From Cocos nucifera (lineage: Eukaryota > Streptophyta > Magnoliopsida > Arecales > Arecaceae): a stretch of DNA of 64,000 nt. Position numbers and translations under genes: made by a program. The notes under the pieces were generated by a model. That model did not search any database. It worked only from the letters and a program-made list of their open reading frames with translations, and was not told the DNA's origin. The first letter of the stretch is position 1. The number at the start of each line of letters is the position of its first letter. Below are positions 1 to 10,229 of the stretch, in pieces. The DNA lies in NCBI GenBank assembly GCA_006176705.1, contig QRFJ01000082.1, forward strand, positions 486,849 through 550,848, given 5' to 3'.

Positions 1-560
1 TTTTGCCAGCTATACAGATGTGGATGCGGTTTTGTGGCTGACATCTATGACTAACCAACCTAGCTTGCAGGTGCGACCGACCATCAAAGTCCATGACTAA
101 CAATCTTGAGCATGAGGTAGTGGGCGACATAACAATCTATCAGATCATGGTACTGTAAGCTCAGGCGGCCTCAAGCAACCCATCAGATCATGGCCTAGCA
201 GGGCTCCTAGCAGTCTATGCGACTCCAATGCAGCAACTTACGATCCTATTTCTATATAAAAAAGATAAAAAAAGATGCACGTATGAGGTTGAGAGAAACA
301 AGTCCAAGAGATGATCTAGAACTCTCATCCCGCTCCTCGTCTCTTTTTTTCTTCATCTATTTTCTAGACTTCAGCTAACTTAAGTATTGAATTGTCCCCG
401 TCGAACATGCTCCAACTAGTAGGCTTTTCTTGTAGCTCTGACGACCATGAGGGGCGACCTCTATCCACTAGGACATCTAGCTGATCTCCTAATGCATTGC
501 TACCAAAGTTGAGTGGCAATAATATACACGCCAACTTTAAAGATGCTCCAATAAGTTACA
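1..560 (+). repeat. LTR-like dispersed repeat fragment
   Basis: This stretch resembles 31860-32420 in the same orientation. Both share a 'gtccatgac..caatctt' block, a 'ggcctca' block, a TATA-like segment (tatataaaaaa near 252; tatgtaaaaa near 32275) and a downstream GC-richer block. A TATA followed by a pyrimidine-rich leader (about 320-360) is what an LTR promoter and R region look like. No internal retrotransposon domain is attached, so the element family is unknown. The boundaries are approximate and the left end is cut by the window edge. Confidence 0.35.
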
Positions 561-1144
561 ATTTCGATCACACCGAGATGTTTATATGGGTGTAATATGC
601 ATATGTGAGTTAATTTGTCAGAAGAATCTAGTTATCTTTTAATAAGCTGTTGAGGATTAAAGGTCATTCCAAAAAGTTAATTCCAATAATTTGGACTTCT
701 TGATAAAAGCAAATTGTCTTATGAATGAGAAATTATTAGGTAGACTCATTCTACCATAGGCAAAATCAATAATAAATTTATATATCAATTTTTCTTCATT
801 AATTATTTATCTGAGTTGATCATGATTAGCTATATGGTGAAAAAAGAGTTAATCAAAATCCACAAACACTAGAATGAGTCTACCTAATAATTTTTTCTTA
901 TGAAGAGCCTGAGCTATCCTAGTACCAACTAGTTCTTGCCATGTATTAGTACATGGAGGGAGAAAATTTTGAATTTTTGTTAGCAATCCAAGAATAAAGT
1001 CTTCGTTCTGCAAAGAATGTTGTCTTAATTTTCCAAATGAAAGGATTTTTATAATGAATTCTCCAATAGAACTTGGCCTTCCCATCTCATTCAAACAAAA
1101 ATCAAATATTTATCAGCAATGAATGCTCTATTTTAAATGAAATA
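561..1144. other. Intergenic, nothing recognised
   Basis: A/T-rich DNA. A minus-strand open frame of 81 codons (849-1094) matches nothing I recognise and has no supporting context. No gene is called. Confidence 0.5.
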
Positions 1145-2620
1145 AGTTTTTTGTTTTTTTGAGTGAAAGGGAAGCAAAAAGTTTGCCATCCAGCTTTTAT
1201 TGCTAAAAATATTTACATAAGAGAGAGTGAAGTAAAACAAGATACAAAGAGAAAATATTTACACAAAAGAAAGTAGAGTAAAATAGAGTACAAGAAAAAA
1301 AAATATATAATCTAGACTATAATAAAAGCAATAATTGATCACCATAGGAATTTAAAAGAAGGGGATTAAGTAGAGATCACCTATAGTAATAATATTAATT
1401 GGCACTCTTCAGCTGACACTCACAGCCCTAGGGACTATAGTAGGGGATAGTAATCTTTTCAAAAAATTCCAAAGGATTTCATTCTTTGCCAAATTAGTCT
1501 TGATACATAGGTTCTTCTATAGGTAGAAGTCTGACAATTTTTTTTGTAAAATAAAAAAGACATTTGAAGCTTCTTTTAAAAAGATCATATAATTTTTTTC
1601 CTTCCAAACCTTCCAATAATAAGCAACCATCAGTTAGTCGGTGCATCTCCACAAAGATGCAGGGAACTTCCTTCTTCTCCAAGATATCTAGAGCTCATTA
1701 AAAGAAGAAGTCCATCCTTTGATTTTCAATTGAATTTTTAAGGCATTTATTAGGCTTTTTGCAAATGGGCATTTGAGAAAAAGGTGCGAGACTGTCTCTT
1801 CATTTGTACTACAGAGAAAACATTCTATACTAATCATCCATCCCTTCTTAGCAAGATTAGCTCCTGTATGAATTTTATTCTTAATAATCAATGATAAAAA
1901 TACTTTGGCTTTCATTGGGATTGCAGCCTTCTAAATTATTCTATAATATGGGCAAACTAATCCCCTATTGTTTAAGAAGTTGTAAAGGGACTCAACAATA
2001 AATGAATTGGACAGTGAAAGCTTTCACATTGGTGTGCCTCCAAGTCTGAATGGTCTGATATTAGAAAGGAAAGCATTCAAGACATCAAGCTATTCTATTT
2101 GCTCTAATGTAAGAGATTTTTTAATTTGAATTTTCTAAGCAATAGATCTAACCGACTATTGTGATTTTACAGAATAGTTTTGTAAAACAGTCCTTGCATA
2201 GAGATCCTAGAATAACTCCCCCAAGGAGATAGGCCCAACCCAACAATCTTCTCAAAATCTAATCTTTGTACCATCTCCAAGTTTGAAAGAAATATAGTTC
2301 CAAAAAGTGCTCAAGTGCTTGTTCACATCTTTCTAAACCTATGATAATCTAGAGTGGGTTCTTATAACATGTACGCCAAGCCTCCATCTTGAGTAATAGG
2401 CCCACTTAACTTGACACCACCATGAGTTAGATGAACCATTTATGAATTTTCATGCCCACTTGGACAGCAAAGCTATGTTCATTTGCTCAAGATTCTAAAT
2501 ATCTAGTCCCTCTTGTTCAAAAGATCTGCACACTGAGTCTCAACTGGCGAGACAGTGGAAGCCACTAATATTATCATTTTCTTTTCAAAGAAAAGCCTGT
2601 CTCATTTGATCAATTTTTGC
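1145..2620 (-). mobile_element. LINE (non-LTR retrotransposon) ORF2 C-terminal remnant
   Basis: Read on the minus strand, this is the C-terminal part of a plant LINE ORF2, broken by many stops and frame changes. From about 2615 to 2450 it reads the post-reverse-transcriptase segment (AFLWK..ISGFHCL.SWDSVCRS, then GLDI.NLEQMNIALLSKW). From about 1915 to 1690 it reads the RT-associated zinc-binding domain zf-RVT (KVFLSL..KNKIHTGANLAKKGW, then CFLCS and ETVSHLFLKCPFA). Farther on, 1690-1500 reads a WKVWKERN segment. An A-rich 3' end is plausible near 1150-1165 (T-rich on the plus strand). The 5' end stops where the LTR fragment at 2620 begins. The endonuclease and RT catalytic core are absent. 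Confidence 0.75.
1688..1915 (-). pseudogene. zf-RVT domain of LINE ORF2 (fragment)
   Basis: An open segment of 75 codons carrying the zinc-binding domain that follows reverse transcriptase in plant LINEs. The CxxC (CFLCS) and the HLFLKCPF pair are visible, with the usual KVFLSL and GANLAKKGW lead-in. Neighbouring frames continue the same ORF2 protein after stops, so this is a relic and not a free-standing gene. Confidence 0.75.
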
Positions 2621-3510
2621 AATGATCCACTTCGGTAGGAGATTCGGAAGGAGTTCGGCTCCTGAAGAAATCCGTTTGAAGAAGAGGTTCGAAAGAAGTT
2701 CGGCTCCTAGAGGAATCCGATTGAAGAAGATGTTCGAAAGGAGTTCGATTTCTGCAGAAATCCGTCTGAAGGAGAGATCCTGAAGAAGTTCGGCTCCTAA
2801 AGGAATCCGACTGAAGGAGACGTCCGAAAGGAGTTCGGCTCTTATAGAAATTCGATTGAAGTAGAGGTCTGGAAGGAGTTCGGTTCTTGAAGAAATCTGA
2901 CTGAAGAAGTTTTGGAAGAAGTTTGGCTCCTAGAGAAATTCGTCTGAAGGAGAGGTCCGAAAGAAGTTCGGCTCCTGAAGAAATTCGATTGAAGGATATG
3001 TTCGAAAGGAGTTCGGCTCCTATAGAAATCCGACTAAAGTAGAGATTTGGAAGGAGTTCTGCTCCTAGAGGAATTTGATTGAAGAAGACGTCCGGAAGGA
3101 GTTTGGCTCCTGTAGAAATTCGACTGAAGTAGAGGTCCAAAAGAAGTTTGGCTCCTAGAGAAATTCAACTAAAGGAGAAGTCCAGAAGAAGTTTGGCTCT
3201 TGGAGAAATCCATCTGAAGGAGAGGTCTGGGAGGAGTTCGACTGCTGGAAGGAGTCTGGATGCTTGAAGGAGTTTGGATAGGATTCGACCACTTGAGGGA
3301 GTCCAAAAGGGATTCGACCACTGAATGAGTTCGACTGCTAAAGAAGTTCGATCGGAGTTCGACTGCTGGAGGAGTTCGACTGCTAAAGGAGTTCGATCGA
3401 AATTTGATTGTTGGAGGAAGAATTCTCAATCGAAGCTCTTCCATGACTACCAGTCGCATTAGGCTAAGCATCAGACTGGACTTCAACGGGAACGGGATTT
3501 ATCTCCAACA
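2620..3510 (-). mobile_element. Truncated LTR related to the Tat element at 37-50 kb
   Basis: The minus strand starting at 3510 begins TGTTGGAGATAAATCCCG. The big retrotransposon LTR begins TGTTGGGGATAAATCCCG at 37201 and stays alignable for about 80 bases, through GAAGTCC, GCTnAGCC, AATG, GGTAG and AAGAGCTTC. Beyond that the fragment turns into tandem GGAGTTCGGCTCC-containing repeats, the same core as in the LTR minisatellite of the large element. The 3' half of the LTR (TATA region, CA end) is missing, because the fragment abuts LINE sequence at about 2620. It is a diverged family member, not a copy of the young element. Confidence 0.75.
2628..3240 (-). repeat. 45-bp tandem repeat array (LTR minisatellite)
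   Basis: About 13 degenerate units of 45 bp, each with a 'ggagttcggctcct' core followed by 'gaaatccgactgaagg'-like sequence. Since 45 is divisible by three, the minus strand reads as a 15-residue repeat (LLQSDFFRSRTPS-like) that mimics a protein. From 3240 to about 3415 the array decays into shorter 'gagttcgactgct' units. Confidence 0.85.
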
Positions 3511-3888
3511 TATATATTGATCAATTGATTGTCCACTATGAAAGGCTTAAAAAATATAAGTAATTCTATAGGTCATTCCAGTAATCAAATGGTATGCTGA
3601 GACTTCGAAAGAAATTTTGGACACCATTTCTCTTTTATTCTCCCTACATGGGAGAACTAAGAAAAAATACTGCTGAAATTTCTTTCAGCTCCTATTGCAT
3701 ATTGTTTGATTACTATAATGAACTAGTAGAATTAATATATTTTTTGAATGGGATAGGATCTATCTTTACCTATTAGTTGATGATATGATGCATTAATTTA
3801 CTATGTAAGCCATTTTGAATGATAAAATATATAGTATTTAGCAATTGCCTTAAATTTATATATATGCAGAATTCTTAGATAGTCTGTC
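3511..3888 (+). other. Leader of decayed CACTA transposase gene, with inverted repeat
   Basis: This segment is homologous to the reverse complement of about 19800-20200, the leader of the other CACTA transposase gene in this window. It starts with 'gatcaattgattgtc' right after the LTR fragment. It contains an inverted repeat: 'gtaatcaaatggtatgc' near 3576 faces 'gcatattgtttgattac' near 3696. The same pair is present near 19966 and 20086. It looks like a small foldback (MITE-like) insertion present before the two genes diverged, or a conserved leader structure. Confidence 0.55.
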
Positions 3889-6003
3889 ATGGATCGTAGT
3901 TGGATGGACCGTCGAGTAGTCAACAAGAAGATTTCTGCTAAATATAGGAAGGGTGTAGAGTACTTCTGCAATTTTATTTTTGAGAATGTGGCACTTTTAC
4001 ATCAAGGACGGGCTCATTATCCTTGTAACAAATATGGCAATAGAGAAATATTTGATAGTGATACAATTACTATCTATTTATATAAGAGTGGATTTATGCC
4101 CAATTACATATACTGATAGATGCATGGAGAGACATGGAAGAAAGTTGCAAGGATTAGAACCAAGTAGAGCATGTACACAAATAGAATGGTGGACATGGTT
4201 ATGGATATGGCTGGTCCTGAATTTAACTGGGATGTAAAGGATGATTCATAAGCTGGTAGTGATAATTTCTACCATATGCTAAACGATGCTGATAAACTAC
4301 TATGGCCAAGATGTGAAATACATACTATATTATTGGCTATATCAGAGTTGTTAAACTTGAAGGCTGAGTTTAATATGACAGTCAATTATTATGATAAGAT
4401 GGTAGCAATAATAAAAAAAATACTATCAAAGGATGTGAAGCTTGTTAAGAGCTTCTATGCTTCAAAAAAAATAGTGAAATAGATGGGCATGGGATATGAG
4501 AAAATAGATGTATGTTGTAATGGTTGCATGCTTTTTTATAAAGATGACCAACAGAAAAGCTCATGCAGCGTATGCGGTGCAAACTGATTTAAGCGAAGGC
4601 AAAAGGATAGAAATTGAAGGACATATCATATAAGATTCTTCGATACTTTTCTCTCACTCCTAGACTTCAAAGGCTCTACTTGTTCAAGAGTAATGTTGGG
4701 CAGATGAGATGGCACAAAGAACCATGCAAGCACCTCGATATGATATGTCATCCGTCAGACAACGAGGCATAAAAGCAATTTGGTGCTTGTCACCCTTTAT
4801 TTGTTTAGGAATCATGCAATGTCTGGCTAACTCTATCTATAGATGGCTTTACACCATTCGATCATGTAGCGGCTCCTTATTCATGTTGGTAGTCTTTATT
4901 ATTTCATACAATCTGCCATCTAGGATGTGCATGAAAGAACATAATATCTTTCTTACATTATTCAATCCTGGATCACAATATCCTAGTAGAAGCATTGATG
5001 TATATCTAAGGCCTTTTGTTGATGAGCTGAAATTGTTATGGTTAAATAGCATTTATACTTTTAATGCATCGAAGAAGCAGAATTTTGTAATGAATGTTGT
5101 ATTGATATGGACCATTAGTGATTTTCTTGCTTATGGAATGCTATCAGGATGGAGTACTCATGGAAAGCTAGCATATTCATATTGAATGAAGAATACAAAT
5201 CATTTCAGCTTGAGCATGGTCGTAAGCCCTACTGGTTCGATTATCATCATCAATTCTTTTCTAAATGTCATTCTTTTCGAAAGCAGTAGAACAATTTTAG
5301 AAGGAATAAGATAAAGAAGGATCATGCACCCCAGCGTCTTAGAGGTATGGAAGTGTTTCAGAGGGGATTCCAATTGGATGAAGTCTCATTTGGCATTGAA
5401 TTTGACAAACAGAAGCCTCGGAGGTTCGGTAGAACATATAACTAGAAAAAGCAAAGCATCTTCTAGGAATTATCATGCTGGTCCACCAATTTGATTAGCT
5501 ATAATCTTGATGTCATGCATATTGAAAAGAATATATTCGATAATATTTTCTACACTATTATGGATGTCAAGAGCAAGATGAAGAACAATTTCAAGGCTCA
5601 AGCAGATATAAAGAATATATGCAACATTCTCTATTAGAGCTAGTTGAGATGTCACCTAAAAAATCTTTGAAGTCGAAAACATCTTATACCTTAACAAGGA
5701 AGCAGTTGAATGATATTTATGAATGATGTAAAAGTCTTAAATTTTCAAATAGTTATATAAGTAATCTAGCTCGGTGCGTCAATATCAAAGATTGCAGATT
5801 TTATGGGCTAAAGAGCTATGACTGCCATATATTCATGTAATGATTACTTTCATTGGCTTGGGGTGATCTTTTTTTCAACTCCATATGGAGTTCTTTGATC
5901 GATCTTAGCCTTCTCTTTAGAGATATTTGTACTACCAAACTATCCATCGACCGCATCTTTAGTCTTGAGATTAGCAGTGTAGAGACCATATGCAAGTTAG
6001 AGA
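3889..6003 (+). pseudogene. CACTA (En/Spm) TNP2-type transposase, 5' part, broken
   Basis: This is a decayed transposase gene of the CACTA superfamily. It opens with a transposase-associated domain (MDRSWMDRR at 3889; the HYPCNKYGN zinc-binding segment about 40 codons on). From about 4276 to 4600 comes the N-terminal TNP2 region (LLWPRCE, MGMGYEKIDVC, CSVCGA). TNP2 sequence continues with many stops and frame changes to about 5800. The last segment, 5880-6003, reads the start of DUF4218 and ends at KLE, where a second CACTA element is inserted. The frame resumes at 10230 beyond that insertion. The transposase cannot be made from this sequence. Confidence 0.8.
6001..6003. repeat. Target-site duplication AGA, left copy
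   Basis: AGA at 6001-6003 matches AGA at 10230-10232. Three bases is the CACTA target-site duplication length. Removing the insertion and one AGA puts the split DUF4218 reading frame back in phase. Confidence 0.85.
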
Positions 6004-6014
6004 TACTACTATAA

Positions 6015-6400
6015 AAAAGGCTATGGCATCGATTTGTAACCGCTGCTGTAATCTAAAAAATTACTGCCATAGGCTATGATAATGGTTTTCTAACCGCTGC
6101 TACTGCGGCCGTCGTCGTAGCTCTATGGCAGCGATTATTGCAGCAGTTGTTAGAACTGCTGCCATAGATAGCCTATTGTAGTTGTTTATAAATCGTTGCA
6201 ATATATCGATTTATCACAGTGGTTATATAACTACTGCGATAGGATATCTATAGCAGTGGTTACATAACCGCTGTCATAGATAATCTATAGCAGCGATTTT
6301 TTAACCGCTGCCATAGATCTAGTATAGCGGTTGGCACCGGACCTATGGCAGTGGTTGGTATGGATATGATAGCGATTATAAAAGTACTATCATAGATCTT
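6015..6400. repeat. CACTA left subterminal repeats
   Basis: Many copies of a roughly 20-30 bp unit built on 'gcagcggtta' and its inverse 'aaccgctgccata', spaced by 'gatctatgg'-like links. In characterised CACTA elements such repeats bind the element's own DNA-binding protein. Matching blocks lie at 8695-8845 and 9890-10215. Confidence 0.8.
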
Positions 6401-6563
6401 GAATAATTAAAAAAATAAAATTTTTATTTTTTTATATATTTTATCTGATAAATACATATATATAATATAAGAAAATATAATAAATACAAAAATTATTCTA
6501 AAATGCTAAAATTTTATTATCGAATAAAATTTATTATAATATTTTTTTTAAAAATAAAATATA

Positions 6564-7170
6564 TCAAAAATCTTCTAAATCTATATTGTTGTCGTCGTTG
6601 TCGTCACCGAAAGTCGAAGCTAGAGCTGGAGCTGGAGCTGGAGTTAGAGCTGGAATATGGGCCAACATATTCTCGAAGTTCGTGACTCCAAAATGTACAT
6701 TGAGTATCAATATCATGTCACTCACGATGCCCTCCAAATGAGATGCGCGCTTCTCAACCCGATCTGCCCGCATTGCAGCATGATCTGCCCGTGCCAATGC
6801 CTCCTCAAGCTCCTTCTGGGTGACAACACTGAAAGTCTGTGAGGAGACGCTTGCCTCGGACCAGTAGCTCATCGACGTGTGTCCAGGCCTGCATCGGATC
6901 TTCCCAGAGTGCTCAGACTCCAAGACCTAAGATAGATTGTCATGGGGCCCAGACGTATCCAGGTCCTCACTCGCGAGCGCATCTAACTGATCCTGTAATT
7001 ATAAATTAAAATAAAATTTTATAAAAAATATTATAATACTAATCATATATACTAATATATTTAATACTTACAAAAATATGTTTGATCGTGGCATTCATCG
7101 GCCTACCCATCTTATCCATGCGGCTGGATCGAAAGGTCTCGCTATGGTTGGACATCACTCCATCTTTCAT
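6564..7170 (-). pseudogene. CACTA accessory protein (transposase_24-like) C-terminal remnant
   Basis: Two exons can be traced on the minus strand. The upstream exon runs from about 7170 to 7072 (SETFRSSRMDKMGRPMN) and ends at a GTAAGT donor. The downstream exon runs from 6992, after an ATTACAG acceptor, to a stop at 6564. It reads DQLDALASEDLD, one in-frame stop near 6930, then a coiled-coil-prone segment (ELEEALARADHAAMRADRVEKRA) and a proline/alanine tail. The DKMGRPMN and coiled-coil pattern is that of the second protein of CACTA elements (plant transposase/Ptta En-Spm type). A shorter version of the same C-terminus is at 15874-15990. The start is not found and one stop interrupts it, so it is a relic. 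Confidence 0.6.
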
Positions 7171-7329
7171 CAGTTATAACAAAGAATAAATTTATCAGAA
7201 AGATGATAAAAAATATGAATTTAATTTATCTAGTAAGATTTAGAATTAATTATCTCTCTATGTACACGACTGATCATAGACTCGCGGCCTAGAGTGTGCG
7301 TATACTCCTGGACTGCACGATTTTTTCGG

Positions 7330-7740
7330 TTCTACATGGTTGTCCCCTCGATCACTCCCTCTCTCCCTCTCTCGATCTCTCTCGCCGGGGATGGCGGTAA
7401 GGCCGAACCCCTTTCTTCCAGTTTTTTCATCTCTCGATCCTCCTCTCTCCCTTTCTCGATCTTCCTTACCAGCGAGGTCGAACCCCATTCCTCCCTCTCT
7501 CACTTTTTCGATCTCTCTCGTCGGCAAGGCTGGACTCCATCCCTCCCAATGATGCCAACAAGGTCGGACCCCCTCCCTTCCTCTCTCGCTCTCTCGATCT
7601 CCCACTCTCCCTTTCTCGATCTTCCTCGTCGGCGAGGTCGGACCCCCTCCATCTCAATGATGCCGACGAGATCGGACCCCCTCCCTCCCAATAATGGTGG
7701 CGAGGCCGGATCCCTCCCTTCCTCTCTCAAGTATAGATCC
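7330..7740. repeat. Pyrimidine-rich low-complexity block in CACTA element
   Basis: The plus strand is strongly C/T-rich ('tctctcgatctctc', 'cctccct') with tandem-like 'gaggtcggaccccctccc' units. It opens several overlapping reading frames on both strands, which I regard as meaningless. Confidence 0.6.
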
Positions 7741-8104
7741 GTCGGATATTCGGGTTTGGATCCAGTACCAATAATTAAAATTGGATCCAGATTTGAATAT
7801 TCAGGTTTCGATCCGAACCCAATCCATTGACAGATCTAGTCCACAACCATCGACATGGCATGGCCCAAGGCTACTGCCACGGCACGACCCAAAAACTTTG
7901 GCATGCAGATAATTATAATACTTTATAATAAATATTTATAATATTTATTATAAATATTATATAAATTATTATAAATATACATGATTAATAATAATACTAT
8001 AAAATTAAAAAAAAATTATACCTATGGCTATAGAGAGCGGGTCGCATCGAAAGCTCTGAGGGTCGTCGACGATGATGCTAGAGGAGGACGACAGCACTAG
8101 AGGT

Positions 8105-8660
8105 AACCTACGAAATAAAAGCAAGATAGTGAGATAGAGAAGAGAAAAAAAAGAAAAAAGAGAGAGAGCAGGGGCGGTCGGGGATGGGGGCCAGGGGGAG
8201 GGGGCATAGTGATGAGGAGGCCGAAGGAGGCTTCGCACTCGACTGGGGGAGGGTCAGAATGATGGTGGTGGTGGGGGGTGGGGTTTCGCAGGGCCGAAGG
8301 AGGGTCAGATGGGGGTTGCTGGAGGGGTTCACTGGGGACCAAGGGAGGGTCGGATGGAGGGGCGGAGGGGGGGTTCACGAGGGGTCGAGCGATGGTGAAG
8401 GGGGGTTCGTCGGAGGGGAGGATTTCGTTGGGGGCCAAGGGAGGGTCGAATGGGGATCCGTTGGGAGGGAGTTTTGCTGGGAGCCGGGGGAGGATCAGAT
8501 GGAGGGGTGGGGGGGTTGGGTTGGGGGTGGCGGGGAGGGGCGGCCGGGGATGGGGGGCTAGTGAGGGAGGGGGTAGGAGGGGCGACGCCAGTCGGGGGGA
8601 GGAGCCTCACCGATGATGAAGAGGAGGGAGAGAGAGAGATTGAGAGAGGTTAAGCGCGCA
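8105..8660. repeat. Purine/G-rich low-complexity block in CACTA element
   Basis: The plus strand is G-rich with 'gggagggtcggatggggg'-type repeats. A homologous block lies at 20760-21300 in the larger CACTA element. The long open frames here on both strands follow from base composition. Confidence 0.7.
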
Positions 8661-8865
8661 CGGAAGGAAAGAAAAATATTGAGAATTTTTAATCTAACCT
8701 ACGGCAGCGGTTATCAAACCACTACCATAGATCTACAATAGTGGTTATCCAGAATCACTGTCGTAGATCTACGACAGCAGTTCTATAACCGCTGCTGTAG
8801 ATCTATAGCAGCGATTTTTGATAACCGCTGCCATAGGTGGAAAATAATTTTTTTTTAATTTTTTT

Positions 8866-9818
8866 TAAATATTATATAATTTTAAAATTTAATGTTCATC
8901 TTTATTATTCATTATCTAAATAATTATTATTAGAGTATCATCGTAAAAGGTCATCTCGATCCGATGGCCCTAGCTTCATCGATCAAAAAAATTTGATTTC
9001 GACGATCACGAACGATGATGCGATGATCTGATAGATGAAGATCTTTGATGAGTCCAAAAATTTATAATGATGATCTCGATAATATTTGTAGCATATTATC
9101 AAAGTTTTATTTCAATCGGATATCGTTATCATGGTCAATTTAGTATGGAATGATTTTGACCGTTAAATTAGAAATAAGCGATCAAAGGGTTAAACAGCAT
9201 CCGATTATGAGATAATTTTTTAGTTAAATGATCTTTATTATAATTTTAAATATTTTATATGATGATGATAGTAAAATTTAAATTATTTTTGTATAAACTA
9301 TTCATGTTAAGCAGATATTGCAAAAGCACGAGCATAACAACCAGTGAAGTTTCAGAATGGTTATCAGGAGACGTATAGTTTTAGATCATTCTTCATCTCA
9401 CGAGTTGAATTTTATAATCACCATCATAAAAAAAATGATTAAAGTAGTAGCCAAGATCATTTATAAAAAAAATTATCTCATAATCGAACATTGTTTGGTC
9501 CTTTGATCAATCGTTTATCATTTAACGGTCGAAACTAATCTATACTAAATTGACTAAGATAATGATATCTGATTAAAGTAAAACTTTGATAGTACGCTAT
9601 AAACATCATCGAGATCATCGTTGCAGATTTTTGGATCCATCGAAGGTCTCCATCTATCAGATCATCGCATCATTGTTTGTGGTCGTCGAAATCAAATTCT
9701 TTTGATCGATGAAGCTAGGGCCATCGGATCGAGGCGATCTTTTGCGACGACACTCTAATGATAATTATTTAGATAATGAATGGTGAAGATGGATATTAAA
9801 TTTTAAAAATATATAATA

Positions 9819-9822
<4 letters not shown>
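8866..9822. repeat. Long inverted repeat (hairpin) inside CACTA element
   Basis: The arm at 8866-9282 is nearly the reverse complement of 9404-9822, with about 120 bp of loop. Anchor segments include 'ggccctagcttcatcgatc' near 8963 facing 'gatcgatgaagctagggcc' near 9704, and 'gatgatctgatagatg' facing 'catctatcagatcatc'. The larger element has the same hairpin at 21400-22339. A transcript across it would fold into a stem of about 400 bp. Confidence 0.9.

Positions 9823-9890
<68 letters not shown>
9823..9890. repeat. (AT)n microsatellite
   Basis: An uninterrupted AT dinucleotide run of about 68 bp between the hairpin and the right subterminal repeats. Confidence 0.95.
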
Positions 9891-9892
<2 letters not shown>

Positions 9893-10215
9893 CAGCGGTT
9901 ATAATTAACCGTTGCCATAAATCAAATTATAACAGCAGTTCCTACTAACCACTGCTATAGATCCGACTTATGGCAGTGGTTATAATGAATCGCTGCTATA
10001 GGTCGACTTATAGCAGCGATTTTTTGTAACCACTGCTATAAGTCCGACCTACGACAGTGATTTTTGTTAACTGCTGCTATATATCGGACCTATAGTAGCG
10101 GTTACAAAAACCACTGCTATAGGTCCGACTTATAGCAGTGGTTAATGAAAACTGCTGTCGTAGGTGCTATGGCAGTGGTTTTGAAAACCACTGACATAGT
10201 AAGCACTGCCATAGA
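9891..10215. repeat. CACTA right subterminal repeats
   Basis: Repeated 'agcagcggttataa..ccactgctataggtccgac' units in both orientations, closing the element before its CACTAC terminus at 10229. Confidence 0.8.
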
Positions 10216-10229
10216 CTATTTTTGTAGTG

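Larger units (their letters stand above)
6004..10229 (-). mobile_element. Non-autonomous CACTA transposon, 4226 bp, complete ends
   Basis: The left end is TACTACTATAAAAAAGGC (first base changed from the usual C). The right end, read inward, is CACTACAAAAATAGTC. Both sit between AGA duplications. Subterminal regions hold repeated 'agcagcggtt..aaccgctgccata' units in both orientations, typical of CACTA subterminal repeats. The element shares its left end (6004 to about 6960), its middle (about 7690-8110) and its right part (about 8690-10229) with the 7.2-kb element at 15332-22539, but lacks the transposase. It keeps a remnant accessory gene (6564-7170), a long hairpin (8866-9822) and purine/pyrimidine-rich blocks. 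It landed inside an older CACTA transposase gene. Confidence 0.88.

Noticed and set aside
2610..3140. 176-codon minus-strand frame with a 15-residue repeat
   Set aside because: It is the 45-bp LTR minisatellite read in frame. The surrounding sequence aligns with an LTR, not a gene.
7258..8653. Several long Ser/Pro/Arg or Gly-rich frames on both strands
   Set aside because: Low-complexity purine/pyrimidine blocks inside a CACTA element leave all frames open; no domain is visible.
6004..10229. Reading the 4.2-kb stretch as a large intron of the transposase gene
   Set aside because: It has CACTA termini, subterminal repeats and a 3-bp target duplication, with no GT/AG at its edges.
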